A stretch of DNA of 64,000 nucleotides from DASRHT01 sp035650355 (GTDB lineage Bacteria > Chloroflexota > Ktedonobacteria > Ktedonobacterales > Ktedonobacteraceae): contig DASRHT010000119.1 of NCBI GenBank assembly GCA_035650355.1, positions 39,669 to 103,668 on the forward strand, in the 5' to 3' direction. Every line of letters starts with the position of its first letter. The stretch's first letter is position 1. The position numbers and the translations under genes are program-made. This document shows positions 1 through 8,886 of this stretch, piece by piece. Below the pieces are notes generated by a model that saw only the letters and a list, made by a program, of their open reading frames with translations, was not told the origin of the DNA and searched no databases.

Positions 1-1710
1 ATACTGCGTCTCATCGCCAATCTTGAGGCCGATAGGAACGCGCATTAAAGGTGCGCCTGCGGGTGAGCGGAAAGTAGGATCGTTCCAGCGAGCCCGCGGA
101 ATATAGGTTGCCAGATCAAGCGGCGGCTCAAAGAGCGTACGCATATCCACCTGCGTCCGTATTTCCAGGCGTTTGGTGGTGAGAGAGCGCAAAGATTGCA
201 GGCGCAGGGCAAAGTAGCGCAAGCCATCAAATGGCACAACATCAAGGTGATCGCAGACAATCGAGGCTGGCGGATCGGGTGAGAGCAGGCGGATACGGGC
301 CTGCGCGGCCTCCAGCGGCAGCAGCGGCGGAGCGATACCTTCTCCCGCTGACTGATCGTCAGATGACGCAAGGGAGAGCGCGGATGGCATATCCAGATCA
401 ATCATTACTCCGGCGGTGGTCGGGATGTCTATCTTGTCCTCGCAAACACACAATACAGAAACGCCCAGCGATGGGCCGTGGTTCAGCGCCAGCGTCATCT
501 CCGGGCGCTTCAATGGCGTTACGCTCAAACGGGGTCGATTGTGCATTGTGCCGTTGGTCTGCGCATGCGGCAGGTCCAGTATCAGCGACGGCAGAGCTAG
601 CGTTGGCTGGTCCAGGTCATCAATGCTATCGAAATGATCGACGATGATAACGAGCCGCGGCAGAATGGGAGGCGCCTTCCCCTGCTGGCTATCGCCCAGC
701 AACAGCTCGCGGCGCCCCAGCTCGCGCGAGATCATAGGAAGCAGATTGACAATCGCCTCCGCGCCAATCGCAACGGCATGCGTCGGGCTGGCCTCTTCAT
801 TGCTCTCGGTTGATTGTCTGGGCTCGTAGACAACCGTATGCGGCAGGTACATCGTCCACTCCCAGGCCGTCGCCTGCGCTTCAGGAGCCAGTACAATGAT
901 ACGCACGTCCTCCGGCGAGTGATGATAAACTATCTGGCAGACCATCGCGTAGACCAGGGCCCGCGCTTGCGCCAGCCTGTTGGCGGTCCCCGTAATAGCT
1001 ACCGGTCCATGTTTACTTAAAGATACAGTGATGGGCGAGATAATAGATGAATATTTCTCTGCCAGCTCCTCCACCTTATCGTTCAACCTGACAAAGGCCA
1101 GCGGCAGGTTGCCAGCCATACCGCTACGGCTGGCGCTCACCTTGAAGGTAGGGGAGCAGTTTCCCATCCCAATGCGCACTGAGAGAAAATCAGGATCGTC
1201 CGGCCTGCGTGCCCAGAGCTGCATATCCTGGTTGGTAAAACTGCGCTCAATGATGGGGACAAGCGGGACCGCAGCATAAAAACGAGAAGGCTCATCGGGC
1301 AAGAAAAAGGGTGGATCAAGCTCGATCCGACCCTGCCGTTCCTGTTGTTCCAGCGCCAGCAAGCGTTGCTCTGCATCATATACTCTCTTAATATAAATGG
1401 TGCGTCGCCGCTTGAGGCGGCGACGGGCGGGAATCCATTGGTACAAAAACATTGTCAGCGAACTCAGAGCCATAAATCCGCTCATAGCAAGCAAACCCAC
1501 AAAAAACAACTTGTTCATGCTCGGGTTGATAAGCGAGAAGATAAAAGCATAGAATGCCATGCCCATCGTACTGAATACAATAGTAATCAGTATCATAGGA
1601 TTGGCTGTACTGGTGACGCCGGGTGGAGCTGGTAACGTGACGGTTTCTTTAGGAATTTCGGGCCAGATACGGGCCTTACGTGTGATGATAGATTGCTGTT
1701 GATAAGCCAA
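1..1710 (-). CDS. EccC/EssC-type FtsK-SpoIIIE ATPase, N-terminal part (runs off the left edge)
   Basis: The minus strand is open from a TTG at 1710 to base 1 (570 codons), so only the N-terminal part is present. The TTG is preceded by AGAGGGG at good spacing. The translation starts MAYQQQSIITRKARIWPEIP, has two membrane segments (about residues 38-60 and 67-91), then a basic stretch (RRRLKRRRT) and a long soluble region. The last visible residues, LMRVPIGLKIGDETQY, resemble the strand that precedes the first ATPase module of EccC/EssC proteins, the motor ATPases of type VII secretion. The Walker A box would lie just beyond the edge. Membrane-bound motor for secreting WXG100-type substrates is the family role; no WXG100 gene is in view. 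Fairly sure of the family, not of the substrate. Confidence 0.8.
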   Translation of the reverse strand, partial: MAYQQQSIITRKARIWPEIPKETVTLPAPPGVTSTANPMILITIVFSTMGMAFYAFIFSLINPSMNKLFFVGLLAMSGFMALSSLTMFLYQWIPARRRLKRRRTIYIKRVYDAEQRLLALEQQERQGRIELDPPFFLPDEPSRFYAAVPLVPIIERSFTNQDMQLWARRPDDPDFLSVRIGMGNCSPTFKVSASRSGMAGNLPLAFVRLNDKVEELAEKYSSIISPITVSLSKHGPVAITGTANRLAQARALVYAMVCQIVYHHSPEDVRIIVLAPEAQATAWEWTMYLPHTVVYEPRQSTESNEEASPTHAVAIGAEAIVNLLPMISRELGRRELLLGDSQQGKAPPILPRLVIIVDHFDSIDDLDQPTLALPSLILDLPHAQTNGTMHNRPRLSVTPLKRPEMTLALNHGPSLGVSVLCVCEDKIDIPTTAGVMIDLDMPSALSLASSDDQSAGEGIAPPLLPLEAAQARIRLLSPDPPASIVCDHLDVVPFDGLRYFALRLQSLRSLTTKRLEIRTQVDMRTLFEPPLDLATYIPRARWNDPTFRSPAGAPLMRVPIGLKIGDETQY

Positions 1711-1852
1711 TGGAACCCCTCTTCAACATATTCCTACTTCCACGCCTAGAATCCTGAAAAGGATACTTGTAATGATTAATCTTGTATCCTCAAACGACTT
1801 TCTGCTATAGTATCAAATTACATCTGTTTGCGCAAGCAACCAGGAATTTTTC

Positions 1853-2010
1853 CAGGGCTTTTCAGTTTTCATTATGCTCGCAAGAGGAGAGAGGTGCAGG
1901 CAACCCCGCGTCGCGGGGTTGCCTGCACCTCTCTCCTCTTGCCCAGCGCCCCGTTGGGGGCGCGAACCCAGGCGGCAGAGGTCAGAGGAGAGGAACACGG
2001 AAAAGCCCTG
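1853..2010. repeat. MITE-like palindromic element, family A copy 1
   Basis: The element begins CAGGGCTTTTCAGTTTTC and ends GGAAAAGCCCTG, giving terminal inverted repeats of about 11 bp. It is flanked by the 9-bp direct repeat GAATTTTTC (1844-1852 and 2011-2019), the mark of a transposition event. Inside are two strong palindromes: one around 1892-1936 (GAGAGGTGCAGGCAACC arm) and a GCGCCCC/GGGGGCGC hairpin near 1951. There is no believable coding capacity. It lies between the EccC-like gene and clpB, which are divergently oriented. A second copy is at 15507-15683. Confidence 0.85.
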
Positions 2011-2114
2011 GAATTTTTCCGCGTGATACATGCCAGATAAGAAGATAGCCTGGTTATCTGTACAATGTGTCACACAGTATGGATAAAACTTTGACAGGGT
2101 AGCACTCATACTTT

Positions 2115-2143
2115 TTGCAATAGCTAACTCAATATGGTATATT
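2115..2143 (+). promoter_or_regulatory. Candidate sigma-70 promoter of clpB
   Basis: TTGCAA (2115-2120) and TATATT (2138-2143) are separated by 17 bp. The predicted transcript starts around 2150 and carries a 5' UTR of about 120 nt containing the hairpin at 2160-2192. No CIRCE or HAIR operator was seen nearby. Confidence 0.6.
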
Positions 2144-2159
2144 ATTGGTAACTGCTATG

Positions 2160-2192
2160 AGCTTACTGAGCCATACGAAGGCTCAGTAAGCT
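2160..2192 (+). promoter_or_regulatory. Strong hairpin in the clpB 5' UTR
   Basis: AGCTTACTGAGCC (2160-2172) pairs perfectly with GGCTCAGTAAGCT (2180-2192) around the 7-nt loop ATACGAA. It sits within about 10 nt of the predicted transcript start and about 78 bp before the clpB ATG. There is no U-run after it, so a simple terminator is unlikely. Message stabilisation or temperature-dependent control are possible, but inferred only from position. Confidence 0.6.
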
Positions 2193-2269
2193 TGCCGACG
2201 TCGTTAATTTTGTTGAGCAACAGGCGTCACAAGTAGCATAACGGATAGCGATCATGAGGAGAGGGCGCA

Positions 2270-4870
2270 ATGAAGATAGAGCGATTTACAGATAAAGCGC
2301 GCGAGGCCATTCAGGAGGCGTCTGAACTGGCTCGTACGCATAATAATAGTCAGATAGAGCCGGAGCATCTCTTAGATGCGTTGCTGAAGCAAGAGGGCGG
2401 AGTGGTGCCGCAGATCATCCAGAAGGCTGGCGGCGATCTTGCGACAGCGCAGCGCATGCTTAATAGCGAACTGGAACGCTTGCCAAAGGTCTATGGTGGC
2501 AGCGAGCCGGGCATCTCAGCACGGTTGCGGAAAGTGCTGGAGGATGCCTGGAATGAGATGAACAAGTTCAAGGATGAGTATTTGAGCGTGGAGCACCTGC
2601 TGCTCGCAATGTTCAACGCGGACGGAGTTGTGCAGCGTGTACTCGCGGCAGCGGGGATCAACCGCGATCAGGTATTGCAGGCGCTTACGACCATACGCGG
2701 CTCCCAGCGTGTAACCGACCAGAATCCAGAGGGAAAGTACCAGGCGTTGGAGAAATATGGCCGCAATCTTACCGAGCTGGCGCGCCAGGGCAAGCTTGAT
2801 CCGGTGATTGGGCGTGATGAAGAGATCCGCCGCGTCATTCAGGTATTGAGCAGACGTACAAAAAACAATCCTGTACTCATCGGCGAGCCAGGCGTTGGCA
2901 AAACGGCCATCGTCGAAGGGCTGGCTCAGCGTATCGTCCGTGGGGATGTGCCTAAAACATTGGCGGATAAACAAGTAGTCACGCTCGATCTGGGCGCGCT
3001 CGTCGCGGGCGCCAAATACCGGGGCGAATTTGAGGAGCGCCTGAAAGCTGTTTTAAAAGAAGTGACCAGCTCAGAAGGTGGTATTATCCTCTTTATAGAC
3101 GAACTGCATACCCTGGTTGGCGCAGGGGCGGCGGAAGGCGCGATGGACGCCTCGAATATGCTCAAGCCGATGCTGGCGCGTGGCGAACTGCATTGTATTG
3201 GCGCCACCACGCTTGATGAATATCGCAAGCACATCGAGAAAGATGCGGCCCTGGAGCGCCGTTTCCAGCCTGTCATGGTTGACCAGCCGTCGGTCGAAGA
3301 CACCATCAGCATCTTGCGCGGACTCAAGCAGCGTTACGAGGTCCATCATGGCGTGCGTATCCAGGATAGCGCCCTGGTTGCTGCCGCGATCCTCTCCAAC
3401 CGCTACATCACAGATCGCTTCCTGCCAGATAAAGCGATTGACCTGGTAGACGAGGCCGCCAGCCACCGCCGGGTTGAGCTGGACAGCACTCCCAGCGAGA
3501 TAGACGCTCTGGACCGCCGCATCCGGCAGTTGCAGGTTGAGCAGGAGGCACTGAAGAAAGAGACCGATCCGGCCAGTCGCGAGCGACGCGAAAAGGTTGA
3601 GCGCGAGATCGCCAACCTCAGCGAGCAATTGCGTACCATGCGCCTGACGCTCGAAAGTGAGCGCGAGCCCGTCGAGGAGATGCGCCGTCTCAAGAAAGAG
3701 CTGGAAGAGGCGCAGGTGGCTTATGAACAGGCGGAACGAGCTTACGATTACGAGGCAATGGCCCGTCTGCGCTATGGCACCATCAAGACGCTTGAGGAAA
3801 AGATCCAGGCGCTGGAGGCTCGCCTTGCCAATGTGCAAAGCGCCAGGATGCTCAAAGAGGAAGTTGACGCCGAGGACATCGCTGAAATCGTCTCCAAGTG
3901 GACTCATATCCCTGTTTCCAAGCTGATGGAGGCCGAGATTCAAAAGCTGCTCGTCATGGAAGATCGCCTGCGTGCGCGCGTTGTCGGTCAGGAACTGGCG
4001 TTGCAGGTCGTCTCGGACGCCGTGCGTCGCTCGCGAGCTGGCCTGCAAGATCCCAACAGACCTCTTGCCAGCTTCCTTTTCCTGGGACCGACCGGCGTCG
4101 GTAAAACCGAGCTGGCCCGCGCTCTGGCGGAGTTTCTGTTTGATGATGAGCAAGCGATGGTACGCATCGACATGTCCGAGTACATGGAGAAACACTCGGT
4201 CGCGCGTCTCATAGGAGCGCCTCCCGGATATGTCGGCTATGAAGAGGGCGGGCAGCTTACAGAAGCCGTGCGTCGCCGCCCGTACAGCGTCATTTTGCTT
4301 GACGAAATCGAGAAAGCCGCCCCGGAGGTCTTCAACATCCTGCTGCAAATCCTCGACGATGGCCGCCTCACCGATGGGCAGGGGCGCACGGTTGACTTTA
4401 AGAATACCGTTATCATCATGACCAGCAACGTCGGTGCGGGCTGGCTCCACGAATACGATGGTATGGACGAGGAAACCATCCAGCGCACCATACGGCAACG
4501 CTTGCGCGAGGAAGGTTTCCGCCCTGAGTTCATCAACCGCATTGACGAGGTCATCATTTTCCATAAGATCAGCCGCGAGCAGATGAAAGACATCGTTGAT
4601 ATCCAGATCAACCGGCTGCGACCACGGCTGGAGGAGCGGCATATCACCCTGCATCTCACCGACGCAGCCAGAGATCTGCTTGCCAGCGAAGGCTACGATC
4701 CACAATTTGGAGCGCGTCCCCTCAAGCGCGTCATCCAGAAAGAGGTAGAGAATCGCATCGCGCGCGGCATCCTTGACGGCAGCGTGCGCGATGGCGATGA
4801 GGTTGAAATCGACGCCAAAGACGGTAAACTGACCATGACGGCAGTCAAGCAGGCGAAACAGGCCGTGTAG
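2270..4870 (+). CDS. clpB: ATP-dependent disaggregase ClpB
   Basis: ClpB is the Hsp100 hexameric disaggregase that works with DnaK/DnaJ/GrpE to pull proteins out of aggregates in the cytoplasm. The 866-residue product has the full family architecture. The N-terminal Clp repeat domain begins MKIERFTDKAREAIQEA. AAA-1 has Walker A GEPGVGKT near residue 207 and the Walker B-like ILFIDELHT. A long coiled-coil middle domain (about 400-530) separates ClpB from ClpA and ClpC. AAA-2 has Walker A GPTGVGKTE near residue 607, and the C-terminal domain ends with the family-typical FGARPLKRVIQKEVEN. The ATG is preceded by GAGGAGAGGG. It is monocistronic, with its own promoter upstream and a terminator at 4892-4926. 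Confidence 0.97.
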   Translation: MKIERFTDKAREAIQEASELARTHNNSQIEPEHLLDALLKQEGGVVPQIIQKAGGDLATAQRMLNSELERLPKVYGGSEPGISARLRKVLEDAWNEMNKFKDEYLSVEHLLLAMFNADGVVQRVLAAAGINRDQVLQALTTIRGSQRVTDQNPEGKYQALEKYGRNLTELARQGKLDPVIGRDEEIRRVIQVLSRRTKNNPVLIGEPGVGKTAIVEGLAQRIVRGDVPKTLADKQVVTLDLGALVAGAKYRGEFEERLKAVLKEVTSSEGGIILFIDELHTLVGAGAAEGAMDASNMLKPMLARGELHCIGATTLDEYRKHIEKDAALERRFQPVMVDQPSVEDTISILRGLKQRYEVHHGVRIQDSALVAAAILSNRYITDRFLPDKAIDLVDEAASHRRVELDSTPSEIDALDRRIRQLQVEQEALKKETDPASRERREKVEREIANLSEQLRTMRLTLESEREPVEEMRRLKKELEEAQVAYEQAERAYDYEAMARLRYGTIKTLEEKIQALEARLANVQSARMLKEEVDAEDIAEIVSKWTHIPVSKLMEAEIQKLLVMEDRLRARVVGQELALQVVSDAVRRSRAGLQDPNRPLASFLFLGPTGVGKTELARALAEFLFDDEQAMVRIDMSEYMEKHSVARLIGAPPGYVGYEEGGQLTEAVRRRPYSVILLDEIEKAAPEVFNILLQILDDGRLTDGQGRTVDFKNTVIIMTSNVGAGWLHEYDGMDEETIQRTIRQRLREEGFRPEFINRIDEVIIFHKISREQMKDIVDIQINRLRPRLEERHITLHLTDAARDLLASEGYDPQFGARPLKRVIQKEVENRIARGILDGSVRDGDEVEIDAKDGKLTMTAVKQAKQAV

Positions 4871-4891
4871 CCGGATTGACCATCCCGATAA

Positions 4892-4926
4892 AAAAGAGGA
4901 CCACTTCTCTAAAAGTGGTCCTCTTT
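4892..4926. terminator. Bidirectional terminator between clpB and the secreted protein gene
   Basis: AAAAGAGGACCACTT (4892-4906) pairs with AAGTGGTCCTCTTT (4913-4926). The A-rich and T-rich flanks suit termination on both strands. It lies between the convergent clpB and the gene ending at 4947. Confidence 0.85.
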
Positions 4927-4946
4927 CAGTCTAACGAGTGTCAGAT

Positions 4947-6596
4947 TTAATCACCTTCGGAATCAAACCTACAAGGATTTTTGGATAGGATCTGGCGGAA
5001 GTCGTTGAAGCGGTGAATCACCCCTCCGCCAACAGCCGTATAAGCCAGATCCAGGAGCGGCCCATACTGATTGTTCTTGCCAAAATCAGTGCGGCTACCA
5101 GGGATTTGCGCACCCAGGCCCCAGGTACACATCTCGCCCTCGTCGGAGGTCTTGATGCTAAAGTATGGGTAGAAGGCAGCAGGAGTGCCGCTATCTGTTA
5201 TCGGTATCAGCGTACAACCCGCGCCCGTTGTGCGGTTGCAGGTGCTCTCGATACGTGGCAGATCGGCTTCAAAGGCCACACGTTTATAGTTGATGTCGTA
5301 GTCTTCTCCGGTCAGCGGGCTGCTAAAGCGGACCGCTGTCGGATGCAGAGCCGTATTGCCATCGGGCCATACCTGCTGGTAGGGAACGCCATCAAAGCCA
5401 GAGTTGGTTGACCGACATCCAGAAACCTGGACCAGCGTCGAATCGGAAGCCGGATGGCAGGCTGTGTCGTCACCATCGGAAGGGTGCGGATTGGTGGAAA
5501 GACCTTCGGAATCGCCGGCGGGGCAGGCGCCGCGAGAAGGAACCGGCACAGGGCCATTGCAGTAATCGAAGTGGCCGATCTCATCGGAGAAAGCGATATT
5601 GTACGAATGGGCCGCCCACGTCACGCGGGTCTGCTCAGATGACGTGCTATACATCGGATGGAAGTCGTAAGGGATATTCTGGCAGGTCGTGCCATTGGGA
5701 TCGAACTTCACCTGACCAAACGAGTTGGCTGCGCTGGCAACCATAAAGCCATGCTGGTGCGTATTCACATCGTCCAGGTCAATGCGCAGGCCATGTGCTG
5801 TATCGTGCATCGTCACGATGATCCGGTCCCCAGAGTTCATAAAGAGATCTTTGGCGGGATCAGGGGTGAAGGTTGCGAGCGTGGAGTCTACGGGATTGAC
5901 TGGAGCCTGTGGAACGCCATTCTTGGTGATAAAGGCAAAGTTAACCGGCTCGACACCTGCAACATTGAGACAGGTGGCGTTATTGGTTTGACCAGTGACG
6001 GCGTTCTGTGAAAGGCTGTCAATGTTAAAGGCCGCACACCACTTGGTCGCATCGCAGCTAGGTCCGAAGGGTTTTTTCGCCCAGCCGGGAGGATAGAACT
6101 GCATCTCCGTAAAGGCGACGCCTGGATGATTGGGGCTGACCGCAGGATCGACGATGTTGCCATCACTATCCGGCGTGCAGGTGTTCACCAGTTCAGGGAA
6201 TGACTGGGTATCGCACATCGCCATGCCAAACCAGAATGCAGGATGCAACTGGAAATTAAATGACGACGTGGGTGACAGCGGAGTTGGCGGTGGATCTTTG
6301 GGCAGAATAAGCTGCCACTGCATACGATTGCCTGCGCCTGGATGGTTGGAGTAGAAGAGCGTCGATGGCTCATCATGCCCAACATACACACCTTTGCCGA
6401 AAACCTGCTCAGAGTCCTGGACTTCCGCACAGGTAGGAGCAAACTCTGCACTTGCGCAGTCGATGTGAAAATGCGTCGTGTTTGCCTGGGCTGCCGGTCC
6501 AGGCAATACGCCGGTTGCCACAAGCCCAATAATCATCGAGGCAAGGGCAACCAGAGAAAGTATGATGCTCATCCTTGAGCGTGAAGAGAAGCGCAT
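4947..6596 (-). CDS. Secreted protein of unknown function, paralogue 1
   Basis: This 549-residue protein has an N-terminal signal sequence: basic MRFSSRSRMS, a hydrophobic stretch LVALASMIIGLVATGVL, then an AQA-type cleavage region. The rest is predicted extracellular, rich in Cys, His and aromatic residues. It shares blocks with two tandem paralogues: GHDEP, FYSN.PGAGNRM, NFQLHPAFWFGMAMCDTQS, DPNGTTCQNIP, HPMYSTSSEQTRV and GCTLIPIT. The evenly conserved cysteines suggest a disulphide-bonded fold. I cannot assign the family or function. The ATG at 6596 is favoured because all three paralogues start with the same MRFS.RSRMS. Upstream, TATAAT occurs at 6687-6692 (minus strand) without a clear -35. 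Confidence 0.85.
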   Translation of the reverse strand: MRFSSRSRMSIILSLVALASMIIGLVATGVLPGPAAQANTTHFHIDCASAEFAPTCAEVQDSEQVFGKGVYVGHDEPSTLFYSNHPGAGNRMQWQLILPKDPPPTPLSPTSSFNFQLHPAFWFGMAMCDTQSFPELVNTCTPDSDGNIVDPAVSPNHPGVAFTEMQFYPPGWAKKPFGPSCDATKWCAAFNIDSLSQNAVTGQTNNATCLNVAGVEPVNFAFITKNGVPQAPVNPVDSTLATFTPDPAKDLFMNSGDRIIVTMHDTAHGLRIDLDDVNTHQHGFMVASAANSFGQVKFDPNGTTCQNIPYDFHPMYSTSSEQTRVTWAAHSYNIAFSDEIGHFDYCNGPVPVPSRGACPAGDSEGLSTNPHPSDGDDTACHPASDSTLVQVSGCRSTNSGFDGVPYQQVWPDGNTALHPTAVRFSSPLTGEDYDINYKRVAFEADLPRIESTCNRTTGAGCTLIPITDSGTPAAFYPYFSIKTSDEGEMCTWGLGAQIPGSRTDFGKNNQYGPLLDLAYTAVGGGVIHRFNDFRQILSKNPCRFDSEGD

Positions 6597-6794
6597 TCGT
6601 TGGCCTCACTTTCAAATAACTGACGTTCACAGGGACGCCTGAGAGATGATTCGCGGCCTGCTGGCACGAAAAGGCCGCCATTGCTAATTATACAATCAAC
6701 TTGCTGCTAAAGCTATGTTGAAGTGGTAAAATCCTGGTATCAATCTGGTTGCGGTTTTCTGGCACTCCTTCATCGCCCACTTGCTATTACCTGT

Positions 6795-6825
6795 AAAAAA
6801 GGTCGCTTCTATTAAGAAGCGACCT
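6795..6825 (-). terminator. Terminator of secreted paralogue 2
   Basis: On the minus strand the 11-bp stem AGGTCGCTTCT / AGAAGCGACCT (6800-6810 with 6815-6825) is followed by six T residues. It sits about 20 bp past the stop of the gene ending at 6846 and before the promoter region of the next one. Confidence 0.85.
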
Positions 6826-6845
6826 CCTTCTGAGTGAGAGCTGGC

Positions 6846-8513
6846 TTAGTCGTCCCCAAATCCAAACAGAGAAGACCGGCATGGGTTACTGGACATCACA
6901 TTACGGAAATCGTTGAAGCGGTGAATGACGGTTCCACCGAGTCCCGTATATGCCAGGCTCAGCAATGGGCCATACTGGTTATTCTTGCCAAAGTCGGTGG
7001 CGCTCCCAGGTATCTGAGCGCCCAACTGCCAGGTGCAACTCCCATCATCCCTCATAATGCTGAAGTACGGATAGAAGGGAGCGGGCGTTCCAGCCTCCGT
7101 AATGGGTATGAGCGTACAGCCTGCGCCAGTCGTGCGGTTGCAGGTGTTCTCGATACGTGGCAGGTCGGCTTCAAAGCCCACGCGGTTATAGTTGACGTTG
7201 AAGGCAAAGCCGGTGAGCGGGCTGGTGAAACGAATGGGGGTTGGATGTAACCGGGTATTGCCATCGGGCCAGACGCGTTGATAGGCAGAGCCATCAAAGC
7301 CGGCGTTAGTGCCCTGACAGCCAGCAACCTGTACTCGGGTGGAAGAAGAGGCTGGGAAGCAGCCATTATCATCGCCGTCGCTGGGCCTCGGGCTATTCGC
7401 CAGTCCCTCGGTGTTGCCAACCGGGCAGTTGCCGCCAGGAGTGATAGTATTGGCGCCGTTGCAGAAGTCAAAGTGGCCGGTCTCATCGGAGAAAGCAATA
7501 TTCTGCGAATGGGCGGCCCAGGTGACGCGAGTCTGCTCAGACGAGGTGCTATACATCGGATGGAAGTCGGAGGGGATATTCTGGCAGGTGGTGCCATTGG
7601 GATCGAACTTCACCTGACCAAACCCATTGGACGCGCTCGCGGTCATGAAGCCGTGCTGGCCGGTATCCCGATCAACGATATCGATGCGCAACCCATGAGG
7701 GGTGTCATGCATGACCACAATCAGGTGATCGCCCGAATTCATGAAGAGATCCTGATTGCGATCAGGGGTGAAGGTCGCCAGGGTAGAATCCACCGGGTTG
7801 GCTGGAGCTTGCGATACGCCATTATGGGTGATGAAAGCAAAGTTGACCGGCTCGACGCCTGCAACATTGAGACAGGCGGCATTATTGAGCTGCCCGGTCA
7901 CCGGGTTCTCCGAAAGGCTATCAATGTTGAGAGCGGCACACCACTGCCTGGCATCGCAACTGGTGCCAGCGGGCCATGCTACCCAGCCGGGAGGATAGAA
8001 CTGCATCTCCATGAAGGCGACGCCGGGATGCTGCGAGCTTACGGCTGGATCAACGATGTTCGTGTCGCTATCCGGCGCACAGGTGCTGACCTGTTCGGGG
8101 AAGGACTGGGTGTCACACATCGCCATACCGAACCAGAAAGCGGGATGGAGCTGGAAGTTGAAAGACTTGTTCGCAGGGTTTGTTGGCGCGGGATCTCTGG
8201 GAAGCTGGAGCTGCCACAGCATGCGGTTGCCGGCGCCAGGCACATTGGAATAGAAGAGCGTTTGCGGCTCATCGTGCCCAATGTAGATGTCATTGCCGAA
8301 AACCTGCTGTGCGTCTTGAACTTCCGTACACAGTCCGGTATGCACAGGGTTGCCACAATTTATGGTCATGTGCGCGTTTAAGGCGCTAGTGGTGGCAGCG
8401 TGCGCTGGCGTTCCAGACATCGCACCGGTCAACATCAGTCCAAATACGACGGAAGCAAGGGCTACGATGGAGAAAGGTCTGCTCATCCTTGAGCGTAACG
8501 AGAAGCGCATCAA
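6846..8513 (-). CDS. Secreted protein of unknown function, paralogue 2
   Basis: This is a 555-residue paralogue of its two neighbours, with the same layout: basic start MMRFSLRSRMS, hydrophobic signal core VALASVVFGLMLTGAM, Ala-rich cleavage region, then an exported domain. Shared motifs include NDIYIGHDEP, FYSNVPGAGNRM, AFWFGMAMCDTQSFPEQ, QVKFDPNGTTCQNIP and YPYFSI. The C-terminus differs (FGFGDD). No catalytic motif is recognised. It has its own promoter (8607-8635) and terminator, so the paralogues are probably separate transcription units. Its first 35 upstream bases nearly match those of paralogue 3, which points to recent tandem duplication. Confidence 0.85.
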   Translation of the reverse strand: MMRFSLRSRMSRPFSIVALASVVFGLMLTGAMSGTPAHAATTSALNAHMTINCGNPVHTGLCTEVQDAQQVFGNDIYIGHDEPQTLFYSNVPGAGNRMLWQLQLPRDPAPTNPANKSFNFQLHPAFWFGMAMCDTQSFPEQVSTCAPDSDTNIVDPAVSSQHPGVAFMEMQFYPPGWVAWPAGTSCDARQWCAALNIDSLSENPVTGQLNNAACLNVAGVEPVNFAFITHNGVSQAPANPVDSTLATFTPDRNQDLFMNSGDHLIVVMHDTPHGLRIDIVDRDTGQHGFMTASASNGFGQVKFDPNGTTCQNIPSDFHPMYSTSSEQTRVTWAAHSQNIAFSDETGHFDFCNGANTITPGGNCPVGNTEGLANSPRPSDGDDNGCFPASSSTRVQVAGCQGTNAGFDGSAYQRVWPDGNTRLHPTPIRFTSPLTGFAFNVNYNRVGFEADLPRIENTCNRTTGAGCTLIPITEAGTPAPFYPYFSIMRDDGSCTWQLGAQIPGSATDFGKNNQYGPLLSLAYTGLGGTVIHRFNDFRNVMSSNPCRSSLFGFGDD

Positions 8514-8606
8514 TTGGCCTCGCTTTCAAATAACTGGGACATTGACAATAGGGCTTTCCTCAGAAGAAAAAGCAATCCTTTTAATACACAAAGATCGCTA
8601 TTTCAT

Positions 8607-8635
8607 ATTATACAGAGAAACTCTAGCAGTTACAA
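8607..8635 (-). promoter_or_regulatory. Promoter of secreted paralogue 2
   Basis: On the minus strand TTGTAA and a perfect TATAAT are 17 bp apart. The spacer is conserved at the equivalent place before paralogue 3. The start codon is about 94 bp downstream, so the transcript has a sizeable 5' UTR whose last part (GTCAATGTCC...TTATTTGAAAGCGAGGCC) is also conserved. Confidence 0.75.
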
Positions 8636-8727
8636 AGGTAGAAAGGTGAAGATATTGGTTTAGATTTGGTTATGATTCGCTATTGTATCTTTGCATTCTG
8701 CTGTCATTAACATCAATGAGTATACAG

Positions 8728-8758
8728 AAGGGGCCACTTCACCAGGAAGTGACCCCTT
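8728..8758 (-). terminator. Hairpin downstream of secreted paralogue 3
   Basis: AAGGGGCCACTTC (8728-8740) pairs with GAAGTGACCCCTT (8746-8758) with one mismatch. It resembles the hairpins behind the other two paralogues. The T-run is weak, and a MITE now separates it from its gene. Confidence 0.5.
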
Positions 8759-8766
8759 AGTAAAAT

Positions 8767-8872
8767 CAGGGTTTCTCAAACGTCGCTGCACGCTTTGACT
8801 CCTCGCGCCTTCCTCTCGAACGGCTCGCTTGCGAGCCGTTCTGTCTGAAAAGACTACTTTTGAGAAGCCCTG
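8767..8872. repeat. MITE-like element, family B copy 1
   Basis: Ends are CAGGGTTTCTCAAACGT and, read inward from the right, CAGGGCTTCTCAAAAGT. It is flanked by the perfect 9-bp direct repeat TAGTAAAAT (8758-8766 and 8873-8881), so it moved here by transposition. The interior contains the palindrome GAACGGCTCGC/GCGAGCCGTTC. It inserted a few bases beyond the stop of paralogue 3, between the gene and its presumed terminator. Confidence 0.85.
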
Positions 8873-8886
8873 TAGTAAAATTCGCG

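Noticed and set aside
2100..2135. A CIRCE-like heat-shock operator before clpB
   Set aside because: Only one arm (AGCACTC) is present; the second arm GAGTGCTAA is missing.
3071..4705. A 544-codon open frame on the minus strand across clpB
   Set aside because: It lies wholly opposite the clpB codons, has no ribosome site and its translation shows no family features. It is a consequence of codon use in clpB.
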